Source: Trifolium pratense (lineage: Eukaryota; Streptophyta; Magnoliopsida; Fabales; Fabaceae). From it: 64,000 nucleotides of DNA. The notes under the pieces were generated by a model that was given only the letters and a program-made list of their open reading frames with translations, searched no databases and was not told where the DNA came from. Position numbers and translations under genes: made by a program. The stretch spans positions 8,866,001 to 8,930,000 of the forward strand of contig NC_060060.1 of NCBI RefSeq assembly GCF_020283565.1. The letters run 5' to 3'. Shown one piece after another: positions 30,396-44,309 of the stretch. Each line of letters begins with the position of its first letter. Positions within the stretch are counted from its first letter, which is position 1.

Positions 30396-30790
30396 TTAAG
30401 TAATGGGTCTTGCTAACGAGTGCCCCCGGGGCACTCTTTAAGCATTCCATTTAAAGAAACTTTTTATTCAAAAAGTTAAACACTACAATTTCCAATGTGT
30501 TGACTTTACGCATTCCGATAAAAATTCTATAAAAAACTTACTATTTAAGGGCTTAAATAGTGCCCCGGGAGCACTATTTAGCATTTGCCTTAAGTAATTG
30601 ACGTTAAAATCTTGATAGGGTGTTTTTGTCTCAAAAATCTGATTTTTATAACGTCCGCTACTTAAGTAGCATATGTTATGATGTTATAAATTTTTATAAC
30701 ATCCGCTACTTAAGTAACTGACGTTATAAAAATGAGATTTTTAAGAAAAAAATCCTCTTATGTATAATTTGTTACCTAAGTAGCGGACAA
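30310..30790. repeat. Degenerate repeats of a CTACTTAAGTAACTGACGTT motif
   Basis: The motif TACTTAAGTAACTGACGTTATAAAAAT or its inverse recurs at least four times, several with the palindromic ACTTAAGT core. A MITE has inserted into one copy (30405-30589). It may be a decayed foldback element. Confidence 0.55.
30396..30598. mobile_element. MITE with 9-bp target duplication (Mutator-like), copy 2
   Basis: The 185-bp unit (30405-30589) starts GGGTCTTGCTAACGAGTGCC and ends with the inverse-related GCACTATTTAGCATTTGCC. It is flanked by TTAAGTAAT at 30396-30404 and 30590-30598. A 9-bp duplication points to a Mutator-like transposase. Near each end is a palindrome (GTGCCCCCGGGGCAC and TGCCCCGGGAGCA). 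Copy 1 of the family is at 3547-3728. Confidence 0.85.
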
Positions 30791-31048
30791 GAGTATATTG
30801 ATAATTCCATAGAGTGCGCTGTAGAATAATAGGGTGACAAAAGTAAGTCTCTCGCCAAAGTCCAAACAATTCACCACATCTGTGCTTTGGTGCTTTCACA
30901 CGTTTTTAAAACACTGTACAACTAAAAAGAAAATGAGGTTGCACAAAAAAATGAGGAGGTGCATTCTTCATATTGCAAACATCTCACAAACGACTCATAC
31001 TACTATACAAAATTATTTAAATCGGCCCACTTAAATAAGCCAACATTA

Positions 31049-33509
<2,461 letters not shown>

Positions 33510-34965
33510 TCAAACCATGAGCAGCAAATGAGTGATCCCCAAAAGCCAAAACCACCATCCCCAAGAAGCTTTACTGCATCCGCTCACATTTTCACTTGGT
33601 CCAATTCCAATTGGTGGTGATGGTGATCCAGTAAAACTTCCATTGCTCACTGCCAAACTGTATCACCAAAAATGAAACCTCAGTCAAATCACAATCAACA
33701 ATCTCCAAACACTATGATCCAAACCTTGGAGTTTCAACATATTAAATTTCAGCACAACAAGTTCGGCAAATTTAGAAAGAAAGTTTTGTTTCATATATGT
33801 TAATATATCTATATCTATTTTCATGTTAATTTTTTTTCTTCGATTTTCACCATCGGTATCCGGCCCACTGGACTGCCTAATCTGGTTCGGAGGTCGGTTC
33901 TCGTCAGTTCACGCATCAAGTGGTTCCAGCCTCCTCCCAATTGCACGTGCGGGGATCGAACCGTGGTCCTCCCTACCAAGTCCAGCATCAATCACCAATG
34001 GACCAACTAACGATCGAATATTTTCATGTTAATTTGTTAGTGTATTATTATCATCTAAAATGATTCCAATCATAGATCAATTCACTCAAACAAAACACCT
34101 TCAAAGTCAATTTTACAACAATAAGATATTCTAAAATCAAGTGTGTTTAGTTATACAGTTTGAAAAAATTGATTTCAATTAAAAGTAAATTTAGCGAAAT
34201 GAGTTCAATTCGACGGCAAAATTAACATTTGGAGGCAAAAGCAACAAATCGTAGCTTCAAGTTAGAAAACACTATAGGCGAAATCAATTCTAATAAAAAA
34301 ACTACCAAACATACCAAAATCATTTTTGAAGTCTTTAGAGTCACTTTTAGGAGTCTCTCCCAAAAGTGATTCCAAACATGCAATCAGAAAATTAAAATTC
34401 TAAAACACTTACCCAGATGGAAACTTGCAATTACCATAACCTGAAAATCAAAATCCAGAAAAGAGTGAGGAGAACTTCTACAAAAAAAAAAACTTCCAAA
34501 AACCCTGAAAGAATCAATTTTTATTCATCAGCAACAGTTACATTGCATGCATTTGAAAAATCCCCAAATTAAAAACAAAATCAGATGAACAAGAGGAAGA
34601 GAAAATAACTAACTAGGGTTTAAGGAAGTAACAGCAGCATTGTTACTAAAATTGCAGCTAACATCAGTCAAACCATGTTTGAGAAAATAATCATTGAAAG
34701 CATACGACGCCGTATTCTGAACACTGGTAACGTCATAGCAAGGTCCTCCGTTTTGGATTGGACCACAATTTGCTCCACCGGCTCCACAGGCCCAATCAAG
34801 TGCCGTCTGTAACTCGGCGTCTTCCGCGTTGTTTTTTGCCACGCACCATAGCTCTTGTTTTGTAACGTCTCCGCCGTTAGAGGCGCCGCAAAACGGAGAA
34901 AGGAGTAGAAGGAGAAGGAGGGGGGGGTGGTAATTGGAAAAAATGAAGGTTTTTGTTTTGGGCAT
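33510..34965 (-). CDS. X8-domain GPI-anchored protein (PDCB-like), three exons
   Basis: Exons on the minus strand: 34965-34614, 34440-34413 (only 28 bp) and 33657-33510; together 528 bp, 175 residues. Introns have GT...AG ends (donors GTTAGT and GTAAGT; acceptors TTTTCAG and GATACAG). Residues 1 to about 28 are a signal peptide (LLLLLLLSPF). The X8 domain follows, with WCVAKNNAEDAELQTALDW and six cysteines in the contexts WCV, WACG, NCGP, GPCY, VSCNF and GNCKF. The sixth cysteine is supplied by the 28-bp exon. A Ser/Pro linker and a hydrophobic tail (WWFWLLGITHLLLMV) indicate a GPI anchor. X8 domains bind callose, and members of this group act at plasmodesmata. The true ATG is at 34965; the open frame further upstream is leader sequence. 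A SINE sits in intron 2. Confidence 0.92.
33816..34035 (-). mobile_element. SINE in intron 2 of the X8 gene, 17-bp target duplication
   Basis: TATTTTCATGTTAATTT occurs at 33816-33832 and 34019-34035. Between them, on the minus strand, are an A-box-like TTAGTTGGTCCATTGGTG and a B box GGTTCGATCCCC. The 3' end has a short A-rich tail (T run near 33831-33838). The SINE is in the same orientation as the host gene. It is a different family from the SINEs at 9741 and 13979. Confidence 0.88.
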
Positions 34966-35235
34966 GGTGGAAATGTGAGTGTTACTCGGAAGCAGTGTGT
35001 GTGAGTGTGGTGAGATTAGAAAACGAAGAGTTTGAAAGTGTGAATGGAATTGAAGTGGAGAGAGTGTTTTTGTAACAGTGACTGTTACACACACATGCTG
35101 ATCTGTGTGGAACCTTGTCTTCTTCCATTCTTCTTTTTTGTTTTTTACTTTTTCTTTTGATATCTTATAAACTTCTTTGATGGTAAAAAAAAGAGATAGT
35201 AAATAATTTGCATTAAATTTCATGAGAATAAATAA

Positions 35236-35533
35236 TACTACATCCGTCCTAATTATAAGATCTTGTATGACCACTTCACGTACGTCAATGCACAATTTTG
35301 ATTACTAATATTTTTTTTTTGTACAATAGAGGGCAAAGCCCATATCTTTAATTGCCTCTTAGTAAAAATTATAAAAAGTTAATATTTTAAAAATACTCAT
35401 AAAAACAAATTGAACAATATCTTATATGCTAATATTTACATTTATATATTATTAAAAAAATACGGTCAAAATAAGGTAAATAAATAGTACATTTTTGTCA
35501 AACAAGATTTTATAATTAGGGACGGAGGTAGTA
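35236..35533. mobile_element. Stowaway-like MITE upstream of the X8 gene
   Basis: The left end TACTACATCCGTCCTAATTA is the inverse of the right end TAATTAGGGACGGAGGTAGTA, with TA at both outer edges. Inner TIR bases (ATAAGATCTTGT / ACAAGATTTTAT) extend the pairing to about 35 bp. It lies about 270 bp upstream of the X8 start codon. Confidence 0.8.
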
Positions 35534-36548
35534 GTAAATCTTGAGAATGATTAAAGTTAGTTGTTTTTGCTTATAATTTGGATAACAAAAAATATTTTTT
35601 TCTTATAATATGGGACGAATAGAATAATTTATAGTGTGTAACCAAATGAATTAATGAAACCAAAAAACTAATTTACATCGAATAAACTAATTGATTGAAT
35701 TTGTAAAATTTTATAAATATAGCGGTTGAACTAACTTATCAATATTATGAAATAACATAAAAGATATATGGTTTAATATTTATTTTTTAAATTTTTTTTT
35801 GAAAGTAAGCTTTTGTTTTTAACAAACGAAAATTAGAATAACAGAGTGAAATCCAAAACCCAGATAAAGAAAGAATGACAAGCAGCTGATGAACAAACAA
35901 TTAGAATATAAAGCACTTGTTTCATCGTGAAAATTGTTTTGGACGGAAAATTGAGCAGGTAAATTAGAGGGTAAAATTGAGTTTTCATAGCAGAACATGA
36001 GTTTATGATTTCTGGGAATAAAATTTTCCAAACCTCATCTCATGAGAATAATATTGACAATAACAAGATCGTGGGGGAACGTGAGGGGGGTTTTAGTTTC
36101 CTGGGTAAATTTTATTCCCAGATTTTTTTTTTCTTTTCCATCTACCAAACATAGAAACATTTATTTCCAGCCTATGAATCCCATGAATATTTTTTAAATC
36201 AGCGAAACAAACACTCCCAAAACAAATAACCCACCACTGCTATATACAGCGAATGAACTCTTCCCGAAATTTTCACGAAAGCAGACGTGGCATCTTTGCC
36301 TCTTTTTTTAAGAACGTGGGCCACTTTTAATATATCAAACAGTTGATAAAAAATAGAAATATTGCCCCCTGATAGCGCTAAACCTTAACCCACTAATTTT
36401 TAACCTAAAGAAAAATCAGAGACCAGCCACCGTTTTGTTTACAAGTTATTCCTCTGTTTTTTCATGTGTTGTGATATAGTAAGTTAGTAACCAAGAAAAA
36501 ACCTAACTCAAAGAGGGCTAACATCAGGTTCAGCAGAAAAATTTATCA
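35534..36548. other. Intergenic DNA with small MITE-like inverted repeat; FAR1 upstream region
   Basis: TCTGGGAATAAAATTT (36011-36026) is repeated inversely at 36107-36122, bounding about 110 bp that looks like a small MITE core. The region to 36549 should include promoter and 5' leader of the FAR1-related gene. No other gene is supported. Confidence 0.4.
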
Positions 36549-39473
36549 AGTAAGTTTACTCCTCTAAATTAAACTATCACTCATGCACAATCATTGTTCA
36601 TCAAACTGTTTTTATGCAATGAATTATGCCTATTTGAATACACTGATAGTAAGGATTAATGAATACCTTTCGTGCTGCAATTGAAATTAAATATAAGTTT
36701 ATCAATTGGCCTAGATTTCTATTTAAAGCTTAATCCAGTGTTCTTCCCATATCTCTTGTATTTTTAGTGACTAACATAAGTTTTTTCTCTCTTTAATTTA
36801 TTGCATTAGTGGAAGAAGTAGTCGTATCTTCTGATGGAGAAGAAATAAACGAAGAAAATAATAAATGTGATGATAGTTTAGAAACAAATATTGTTCATGA
36901 AGATGAAAAACCTCGTGTTGGAATGATATTTAGTTCTAAAGATGAACTTACAGAGTATTACAAGAGATATGGTCAATCTGTGGGTTTTGGAGTTACTAAA
37001 CTTAGTAGCAAAAATGGAGATGATGGAAAAAAATATTTTACTCTAGCATGCAGTCGTGGAACGAAGTATGTGAGCAAGTCAAAGAATCTTTTGAAGCCAA
37101 ATCCTATAACAAAAACCCAATGTAAGGCTAGATTGAATGGATGTATTTGTTTAGATGAAACAGTTACTATTTCAAGTATTGTTCTTGAGCATAATCATGA
37201 CCTAAGCCCTACTAAAGCACGCTATTTTAGAAGTAGTAAGAAGTTGGAGCCTCATTTAAAAAGGAGGTTAAAACTCAATGATCAAGCTGGAATAAATGTA
37301 AACAGAAATTTTCGATCTTTGGTTGTTGAAGCGGGTGGATATGAGAATCTGACATTTGGTGAAAAGGATTGTAGAAACTACATAGATAAAGTAAGGAGAC
37401 TGAGACTCGGGATAGGAGATGCTGATGCGATTCAAAACTATTTTGTCAGGATGCAAAAGCAAAATAGCCAATTCTATTATGTAGTATACATTGATGATAA
37501 TAGTCGTCTTCGAAACGTGTTTTGGGCTGATGCGAGATGTCGGGCTGCATATGAATATTTTGGTGAAGTTGTTACATTTGATATAACTTACCTAACAAAT
37601 AAATATGACATGCCTTTTGCTCCTTTTGTTGGAGTAAATCATCATGGGCAATCTGTGTTATTGGGTTGTGCTTTGTTATCAAATGAGGATACTGAGACCT
37701 TTACTTGGTTGTTCAAAACCTGGTTAGATTGCATGCATGGACGTACCCCAAATGCCATAATTACTGATCAAGACAAAGCCATGAAAAAAGCAATTGAGGT
37801 TGTTTTTCCAAAATCTCGTCATCGATGGTGTTTGTGGCATATAATGAAAAAGGTTCCTGAGAAGTTAGGTAGACGCTCTGACTATGAGTCTATCAAAGCA
37901 CTTTTGCATGATGCTGTATATGATTCTTTGAGTAAAAGCGATTTCATGGAAAAGTGGGAAAAAATGATTGAAGATTTTGAACTTTGGGATAACGAATGGT
38001 TGAAGGGCTTATTTAATGAAAGAAATCGTTGGGTTCCTACATATTTGAGAGACACATTTTGGGCAGGAATGTCAACAACACAAAGAAGCGAAAGTATGAA
38101 CTCATTTTTTGATGGCTATGTAAATTCAAAGACAACATTGAAGCAATTTGTTGAACAATATGACAATGCATTGAAAGATAAAATTGAAAAGGAAAATCTG
38201 GCTGATTTTGGTTCATTTAATACATTGATAGCTTGTGTAAGTAATTTTGGCTTTGAGTCTCAATTCCAGAAAGCATTCACCAATGCAAAATTCAAAGAAT
38301 TTCAAGATGAAATTGGAGGGATGATTTATTGTCATACTGTCTTTGAGAGATTGGAGGGATTGAATTCTATATATTCTGTTATAGAAAGCAAGAAAAAATT
38401 TGACAAAATAAAAGACATAATTTTCAAGGTATCCTTCAATGAGAAAGACTTTGAGATACAATGTATGTGTTGTTTATTTCAATTCAAAGGTATTTTATGT
38501 AGGCACATCCTTTGTGTGCTTAAGCTAACAAGAAAAACAGAGTCAATACCCTCTTATTATATTTTCTCACAGTGGAGGAAGGATATAAGGAGAAGACACA
38601 CCCATATTAAATGTGGTTTTGATCATTTAGTTGGAAATGTTGAATTGCAAAGAGTTGATAAAGCGTGTGCTGCCTTTTACGAAGTAGCTTCTATGGTGAT
38701 AAATAATGATGACGATTTGTTAAAAATGATGAATCAGATCAAGGAAATAAAAATTGAGTTTACCTCTAAAGAAACATCCCCTGACATTATAGAAGAAGAT
38801 GGTTTCAGTGAAGAAATTGTGAAAAGGAAGTCTTCTAAAGTTGATCAAATTGTGAAGAAATTTGCAAAAAAGAGGATCCAGATAAGAAGTAAAAAAAGTG
38901 GAAAAGATCAAGGTCAAAATGAGGTAATTTTAAGATTTGTGTACATCTTGAGTAATAATTTTGGACATGTCTAATTTTCAATATTTGATGGCAGAACTTG
39001 TGTGCATCTAGAGTACAAGAGAGTGTTCAAGTAATTGATGGAATTGACACACAAGAGAGCATTCAAGTAAGTGAACAAAGTAGCTTTGGGTGGAATGGAC
39101 AAAGTGGTACATATAATTTAGCTCCCTTCAATCCAAACTCAGTACTTATTGGTGAAGTAAATCAGGTACAAGTATGAACCCTACTGCTCTTTAGTTTCCT
39201 GCAACATTTATATTATGGGACCTAACAAGTATACTTAATGTTATGTAGGTTCCATTTTATTCTCAAGTCATGAATCATGATGTTTCCTATTTTGAATTGC
39301 TACAGGTACTAGGTCTTTATAGTTCATTTTTTTAAAAAAATAAATAATTATCTATTATGATATAAATCATCATTTTGTCAATGTGTTCTTTGTAGGCACA
39401 ACACCATGTGAATGTGAATGATCCGTCATCATCAACAACACGCGAATCATACAGAGATGAAGCGAATGATTAG
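36549..39473 (+). CDS. FAR1/FHY3-related protein (FRS family), start codon split by an intron
   Basis: The large ORF opens at a splice acceptor (TGCATTAG, ending 36809). A donor at 36550 (ATCAA then GTAAGT) puts A(36549) next to TG(36810-36811), creating ATG followed by EEVVVSSDGE. Exon 2 runs to 38923, then 38995-39165, 39249-39305 and 39396-39473, all GT...AG and all in frame: 806 residues. Domains: FAR1-type WRKY-GCM1 zinc-finger DNA-binding region (about 38-130; Cys/His pairs such as LACSRG and EHNHDLS), MULE transposase-derived domain (about 235-330 and on; TFDITYLTN, ITDQDKAM, RHRWCLWHI), and SWIM zinc finger (about 550-570; QCMCCLFQFKGILCRH). FAR1/FHY3 relatives are transcription factors domesticated from Mutator-like transposases and act in light and other signalling. 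No intron breaks the transposase-derived part. No TIRs bound the locus, which supports a host gene. Confidence 0.9.
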
Positions 39474-41245
39474 TCATTTTGATACTAGTTAGAAGCAATT
39501 TAGCATAGGATTCCTTTTGAACTATTTAGTACCTTTATATTTATTTGCTGCTTGTTTGAAGTAGTGGATTTCAATCTTAAGCACAATAATAAACAGCTAT
39601 GTGGCAATTTAACATTTTATGTTTCTACTTGTTTGAAAGCAGTGCATTTCAAATTTAAGTGGAATACAAATAGTTATGTTTCCTATTTTACCTTTGTACT
39701 TGTTTGCTAATTCTTGAAAGAAGTGGATTTTAAACTTAAGTGAAGAAACTAGAAAATGATATATCACTGTACCACAAGAATCAGACTTAGTCAAAATTCA
39801 AATATTTAGCTTGATGAAATTAACAATTGATCATAGTCTGATATTGTAGTTACACCAAAGTCATTCACAAACAATTAAAAATTCCAAGTTTAGCATGATG
39901 AAATTAACAAACTACTAGGAAATTCAGCTCCAATAACTAATCGAAGACCAGTTCCACTTCCAAGCTACTCAACCTTGTGATTTAAACTCCTTGAAGTATC
40001 TCAATCTAAATCCATTAATTACAGCAACAAGGATTTAGCTTCAAATGCCTCATTAACCGACCAGGAATTAACCAACTGTTGAATATCCTTATTTGACAGC
40101 AACACAATGCAGGGACAACATGGATGGTACTAAAGACCACAAATCCAGAACTAAGCACACTATCGCACCACTGATTGGAAGACTGCTAACTACCAAAACT
40201 AGCTATAAGTATTGAAACTATATACATATGCAAGAGATAACAACATCAAATGTACAACTCCACTGCTACTACAGGCAGTAGAAATTGCACTGTTACTACA
40301 CAAACAATTAGGAAATTGTGGTTAGAAAATCCCCACACCAGGAAGCAACCAATCAAAAACCGATTACGACCTGCTTCGGTCGCCATACTCAATTCTCCAC
40401 ACATTTGAGGCAAGCTCTAGGATTCAAAGGGGTAGAAAAGCTTGGTATGAACCCAACTAAAGGAGTAAGATTTTTTCTCTGTTATCATTATAATGAGAGC
40501 AGGCTTCATTCCTCTTTGAAGCATTTCATCAAAAAACTTGTCTGCTTGATCGAGTTAACTGCAAAATATGAAACAACTTTTTTTTCTTGAACAGGCAAAA
40601 TATGAAACAACTGAACATCAATGTTCGATTAAGAGCAATTGCAAAATGCCTCCATCACAATCTTTGTGCCATTGAAGTTGAAGATTTCTCTGGTTGCGTC
40701 ACGTGCAGACTCACCGTCATCGACAACAACATCCATGGAAGCGACAACCATGACTTATTTCGTAGATGTTACAGAGCAGGACGACTCCAACCCCAGACGC
40801 AACGTTGTTTCTCTTCTATTCAATCGTTCGCATCACACACTATTTATTCATCATTTTTGCTTCGATTATCTTGTTCACACTGTTTCGACAGGTTGATCAC
40901 TTCTTCAACCATTTCTACAAAGATGAAAGAAGAAAAAAAAGAGAGAAGAAGCACGCGGAGAGAAAAAAAAATCAACTTAGGGAAATTAGTTAGGTTGGCA
41001 GAGAGAGAGAGCGAAATTGACGGGACACATCATTCGGGACAATTTCGTGAGTGAAATATTCGCGAGATGTAGCATTTCCCCAAAACAAAAGAGTAACAAA
41101 CCTAAGGGACATAACATTTGACCCGGTAATTAAACACCCAAACGGGTAATGGATACACTAAAAACAACAATAATGGATCCAAACCTCTAATTCATTCTAA
41201 GAAAAGAAAAATATCACCAACAAAATTAAGCACACTTGCGAATAG
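39474..41245. other. 3' flank of the FAR1 gene; no supported gene
   Basis: Three imperfect repeats built on TACTTGTTTGAAAGCAGTGCATTTCAAATTTAAGTGG lie at about 39545-39745. Further on, 40310-41050 is less AT-rich and on the minus strand looks like a pyrimidine-rich leader (CTCTCTCTCTCTGCC near 41010) followed by short ORFs. It could be the 5' end of an unidentified minus-strand transcript. I do not recognise a protein. Confidence 0.35.
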
Positions 41246-42042
41246 GGGCGGACCTAGATATGAATTATCGATGTGGCTAACTTTTTTAGGCAGTATTGAA
41301 AAAAAAATCATCATTATCTTAATAATTCAGTTAAACAACAAACAACATATGAAATTATTATTAATACAATATGTGTATCTAAAAAAAACACTAACAAACC
41401 AACAATTCAGAAAATTTCCATTTAAAAAAAAAAAGAAATTAACAAACTAACAAACTATATCCAAAAAACTACAAAGTTTCTATTCGGAAAAAAAAAAGAC
41501 TATAACTTATTGATTATATGTAAAATCATACATATTACTATTGTTTGATACATCACAAGATTCTATCTTGGACCAAAATATATAGAACCCAAACTTCTAT
41601 CAGCTTATAGTTTATTTTGATAAACTAATTCAATTAACTTATAACTTATTAATATTTATTCCAATTTTACTCATACCTTCTTGCTCGAAAAAATTAAACC
41701 TATTATTTTATGTCATTTCATATTTATATGCTACAATCGTTAAAGTTAAAGTTGATTTTTATACAATTAAAGTATATAACTTAAAATAATATACTATGTA
41801 TAACCAAAGAGTTGAATACTATAAACTAATATTTGCACTAATATTTAAATTAATATGTATCGAGAGACTTACAATCATTAATAATAAACTCTAAACTAAT
41901 TAATATTTACATTAATATTTGTACAAATATGTATACAGAATAATTTAAAATTATTTATAAAATTATTATTATTATTTTTAAAAATATTTGGGCTAGGCTG
42001 GTGTGGCTATAGCCACACCAAGCCTCACACAGATTCGTCCCT
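41246..42042. mobile_element. Probable non-autonomous DNA transposon with decayed TIRs
   Basis: The left end AGGGGCGGACCTAG is inversely related to the right end TTCGTCCCTG. The interior is AT-rich without coding capacity. Next to the right end is a perfect 20-bp palindrome GGTGTGGCTATAGCCACACC (42000-42019), and the left end carries the related GATGTGGCTAAC. The superfamily is not determined. Confidence 0.45.
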
Positions 42043-42900
42043 GCTAGTTATGAGCTAATTTAAATAACTTATCAAAATAAATCATAAGTTAATATGAATA
42101 AGCTATGCTCGTGATAAAAAAAATGTTATAACATAAATAAAAAATTAAATATGAGAATATAAGTCATAGGCTCAAATTTTGCCAAACAAGTAGATAATAC
42201 CAGAACACTTTTTTTAACACTCACTCTCTTATTTCGGCAAAAGTTAATATGCATAAGCATTTTCTTATGTATGGTGCATAAGTCATTCACAGTTATCAGA
42301 TGATTTTACACATGTAATAATCATAACTGGAGAACTTTCTATTTTTGCTTGCTCAATTTCGGCCACATTTTACATGCGATTCGATCACCGATTTCGAAAA
42401 CTAATATCGGAAACATTCATAAAATCGAACTACGATCAAAACGGTATAAAGAACGCCGAGTTTCGTTGATTATTGAGGGTCGACGAACCGGGTCGTCGTG
42501 ACCCGTTTCTGCAGAAAATGGGTGAGGAAGATGATGAACAGTGACGCGCGTCCACGCCCACTCTCACTGGCGGCGTGTGGGGGCGCGTGCGGTGCTAAGG
42601 AGACTCCAAATTTTTTTATTATTTTTACATAAAAATAGTAAATAATTTTCTGAGAATTTTGGGACCAGTTTGGTATTTTTCTGAGACCTGAAACTATTTT
42701 TAGTTAATTAAATGAGGTAAATATGCTTTTATAAATATAAGATATTAATAAAATTTTCCCAAAATTTTATTTAGGGTATTTTGAATTATTTGGAACGGTT
42801 GGGGATACCTCACTCTCTTCGGTTTTATATCGTCTTAAAAATTTAAATTTATTTCACAATTTTTATTAAGGGTTAAATATGTTTTTGGAGAACAACTCTT
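42043..42900. other. Intergenic DNA; GC-rich island at 42470-42600
   Basis: AT-rich on both sides of a GC-rich stretch (CGACGAACCGGGTCGTCGTG, GTGACGCGCGTCCACGCCCA). This composition resembles plant LTR fragments or first exons. No ORF or TIR supports an assignment. Confidence 0.35.
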
Positions 42901-42904
42901 TGAA

Positions 42905-43483
42905 ACCATTCCACAGCAAAAATGATTTCATACCGTTATACACTGAAACCATTAGTCTAGTTAAATGGTTTCATGGCGTTATACACTGAAACCATTATTA
43001 TAGTTAAATGGTTTTATATTATGAGCATTAGTGTCAAGATGTTATACACTGAAACAATTAGTCTTGTTAATTGGTTTCAAGATGTTATACACTGAAACCA
43101 TTTGTCTAGTTAAATGGTTTGTTACTGTTATACACTGAAACCATTATTATAGTTAAATGGTTTTATATGAGAATTAGTGCCAAGATGTTATACATTGAAA
43201 CCATTAGTCCTTTTAATTGGTTTCAAGATGTTATACACTGAAACCATTTGTCTAGTTAAATGGTTTCATACTGTTATACACTGAAACCATTATTCTAGTT
43301 AAATGGTTTCATAGCGTTATACACTGAAATCATTAGTCTTGTTATTTGGTTTCAAGATGTTATACACTGAAACCGTCTAGTTAAATGGTTTCATAGCGTT
43401 ATACACTGAAACCATTATTTTAGTTAAATGGTTTCATATGGGCATTAGTGCCAAAATGTTATACACTGAAACCATTGCTATTA
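42905..43483. repeat. Dyad-containing minisatellite, ~43-bp units
   Basis: About 12 copies of GTTATACACTGAAACCATTA alternate with TAGTTAAATGGTTTCATAGC. TGAAACCATT and AATGGTTTCA are inverse complements, so every unit can fold into a hairpin. Some units lack the second half or carry an extra GGGCATTAGTGCCAA-type insert. No coding capacity. Confidence 0.9.
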
Positions 43484-43628
43484 AGTAAAACATCACATAA
43501 CCATTTTACAAAACCATGCTACATAAAACAAAAAATCATATAAAGCAATTAGGGTTAGTTTAGTTGAAAAAAATTTGGATAGTATGCATGAGATATTTGA
43601 TTCAATCATTTTTTTATTGTAAAGAAAA

Positions 43629-43632
<4 letters not shown>

Positions 43633-43694
<62 letters not shown>
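43633..43694. repeat. (AT)31 microsatellite
   Basis: 62 bp of uninterrupted AT dinucleotides. Confidence 0.97.
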
Positions 43695-43697
<3 letters not shown>

Positions 43698-43889
43698 ATT
43701 AATGTATGAAATTTTATTTATATTGTGATTATGATTGATAAAACTTAAAATTAAATTGTATGTTTGACAAGTATGCTTTATATATACATGAACCATTCGT
43801 TATTATGTTGGGCTTCGAGGGGGTGTATGACGAAAATTAATTAAAAATGGATTTTTATAATATATACTTCAAAGGAACAAAAATTATTA

Positions 43890-44110
43890 TTTAATTGGAA
43901 ACGGGGGGCGCGCTAAAAATTTGGGGGAGGGGTGCGCTAGAAGTTTGGAGGAGGGAAAAAAATTGGGGGCGCGCTAGAAATCTAGGGGAGGAAAAAAAAT
44001 TGGGGGGCTCACAAGAAATCTAGGAGAAAAAGGGAAAAAAACTTGGGGGTGCGCTAAGCAAAAGGGGGGCGCGCAAGTAATGGGGTAGTATATGGGGGGC
44101 GCGCGAGTAA
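43890..44110 (+). repeat. G-rich degenerate tandem repeat
   Basis: Units of about 30-40 bp of the form GGGGGCGCGCTAGAAATCTA recur at least six times with G runs of 4-7. The plus strand has many closely spaced G runs and could form G-quadruplexes, which is inference. Confidence 0.7.
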
Positions 44111-44309
44111 TGGATTGCCTAATTTTGGGCTTGGGCTGACCTTTGGTTGACTTTTGGTGTATGAAGCAAATATGGTGGGTGTAGGAAGCAAGTTTATGCA
44201 TGGGGCATAAGTTTAGGCTTATGCACCATAACCACACCCTCTTATTTCATGTAAGTCTCGCATTTTAAAAATGAGTTCACAAAAATTGACGGGACATACG
44301 CGAGCTTTA

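Noticed and set aside
36809..38974. Autonomous Mutator-like transposon at the FAR1-related gene
   Set aside because: The transposase-derived domain is joined to FAR1 and SWIM domains in a multi-exon gene, and no TIRs or target duplications bound it.
40587..41054. 155-residue plus-strand ORF
   Set aside because: No motif, overlapping frames of similar length on the same stretch, and the composition looks like a leader on the opposite strand.
42905..43483. CRISPR-like array
   Set aside because: The repeats with spacers are simply a degenerate eukaryotic minisatellite: spacers are themselves repeats, there are no cas genes and the genome is a plant.
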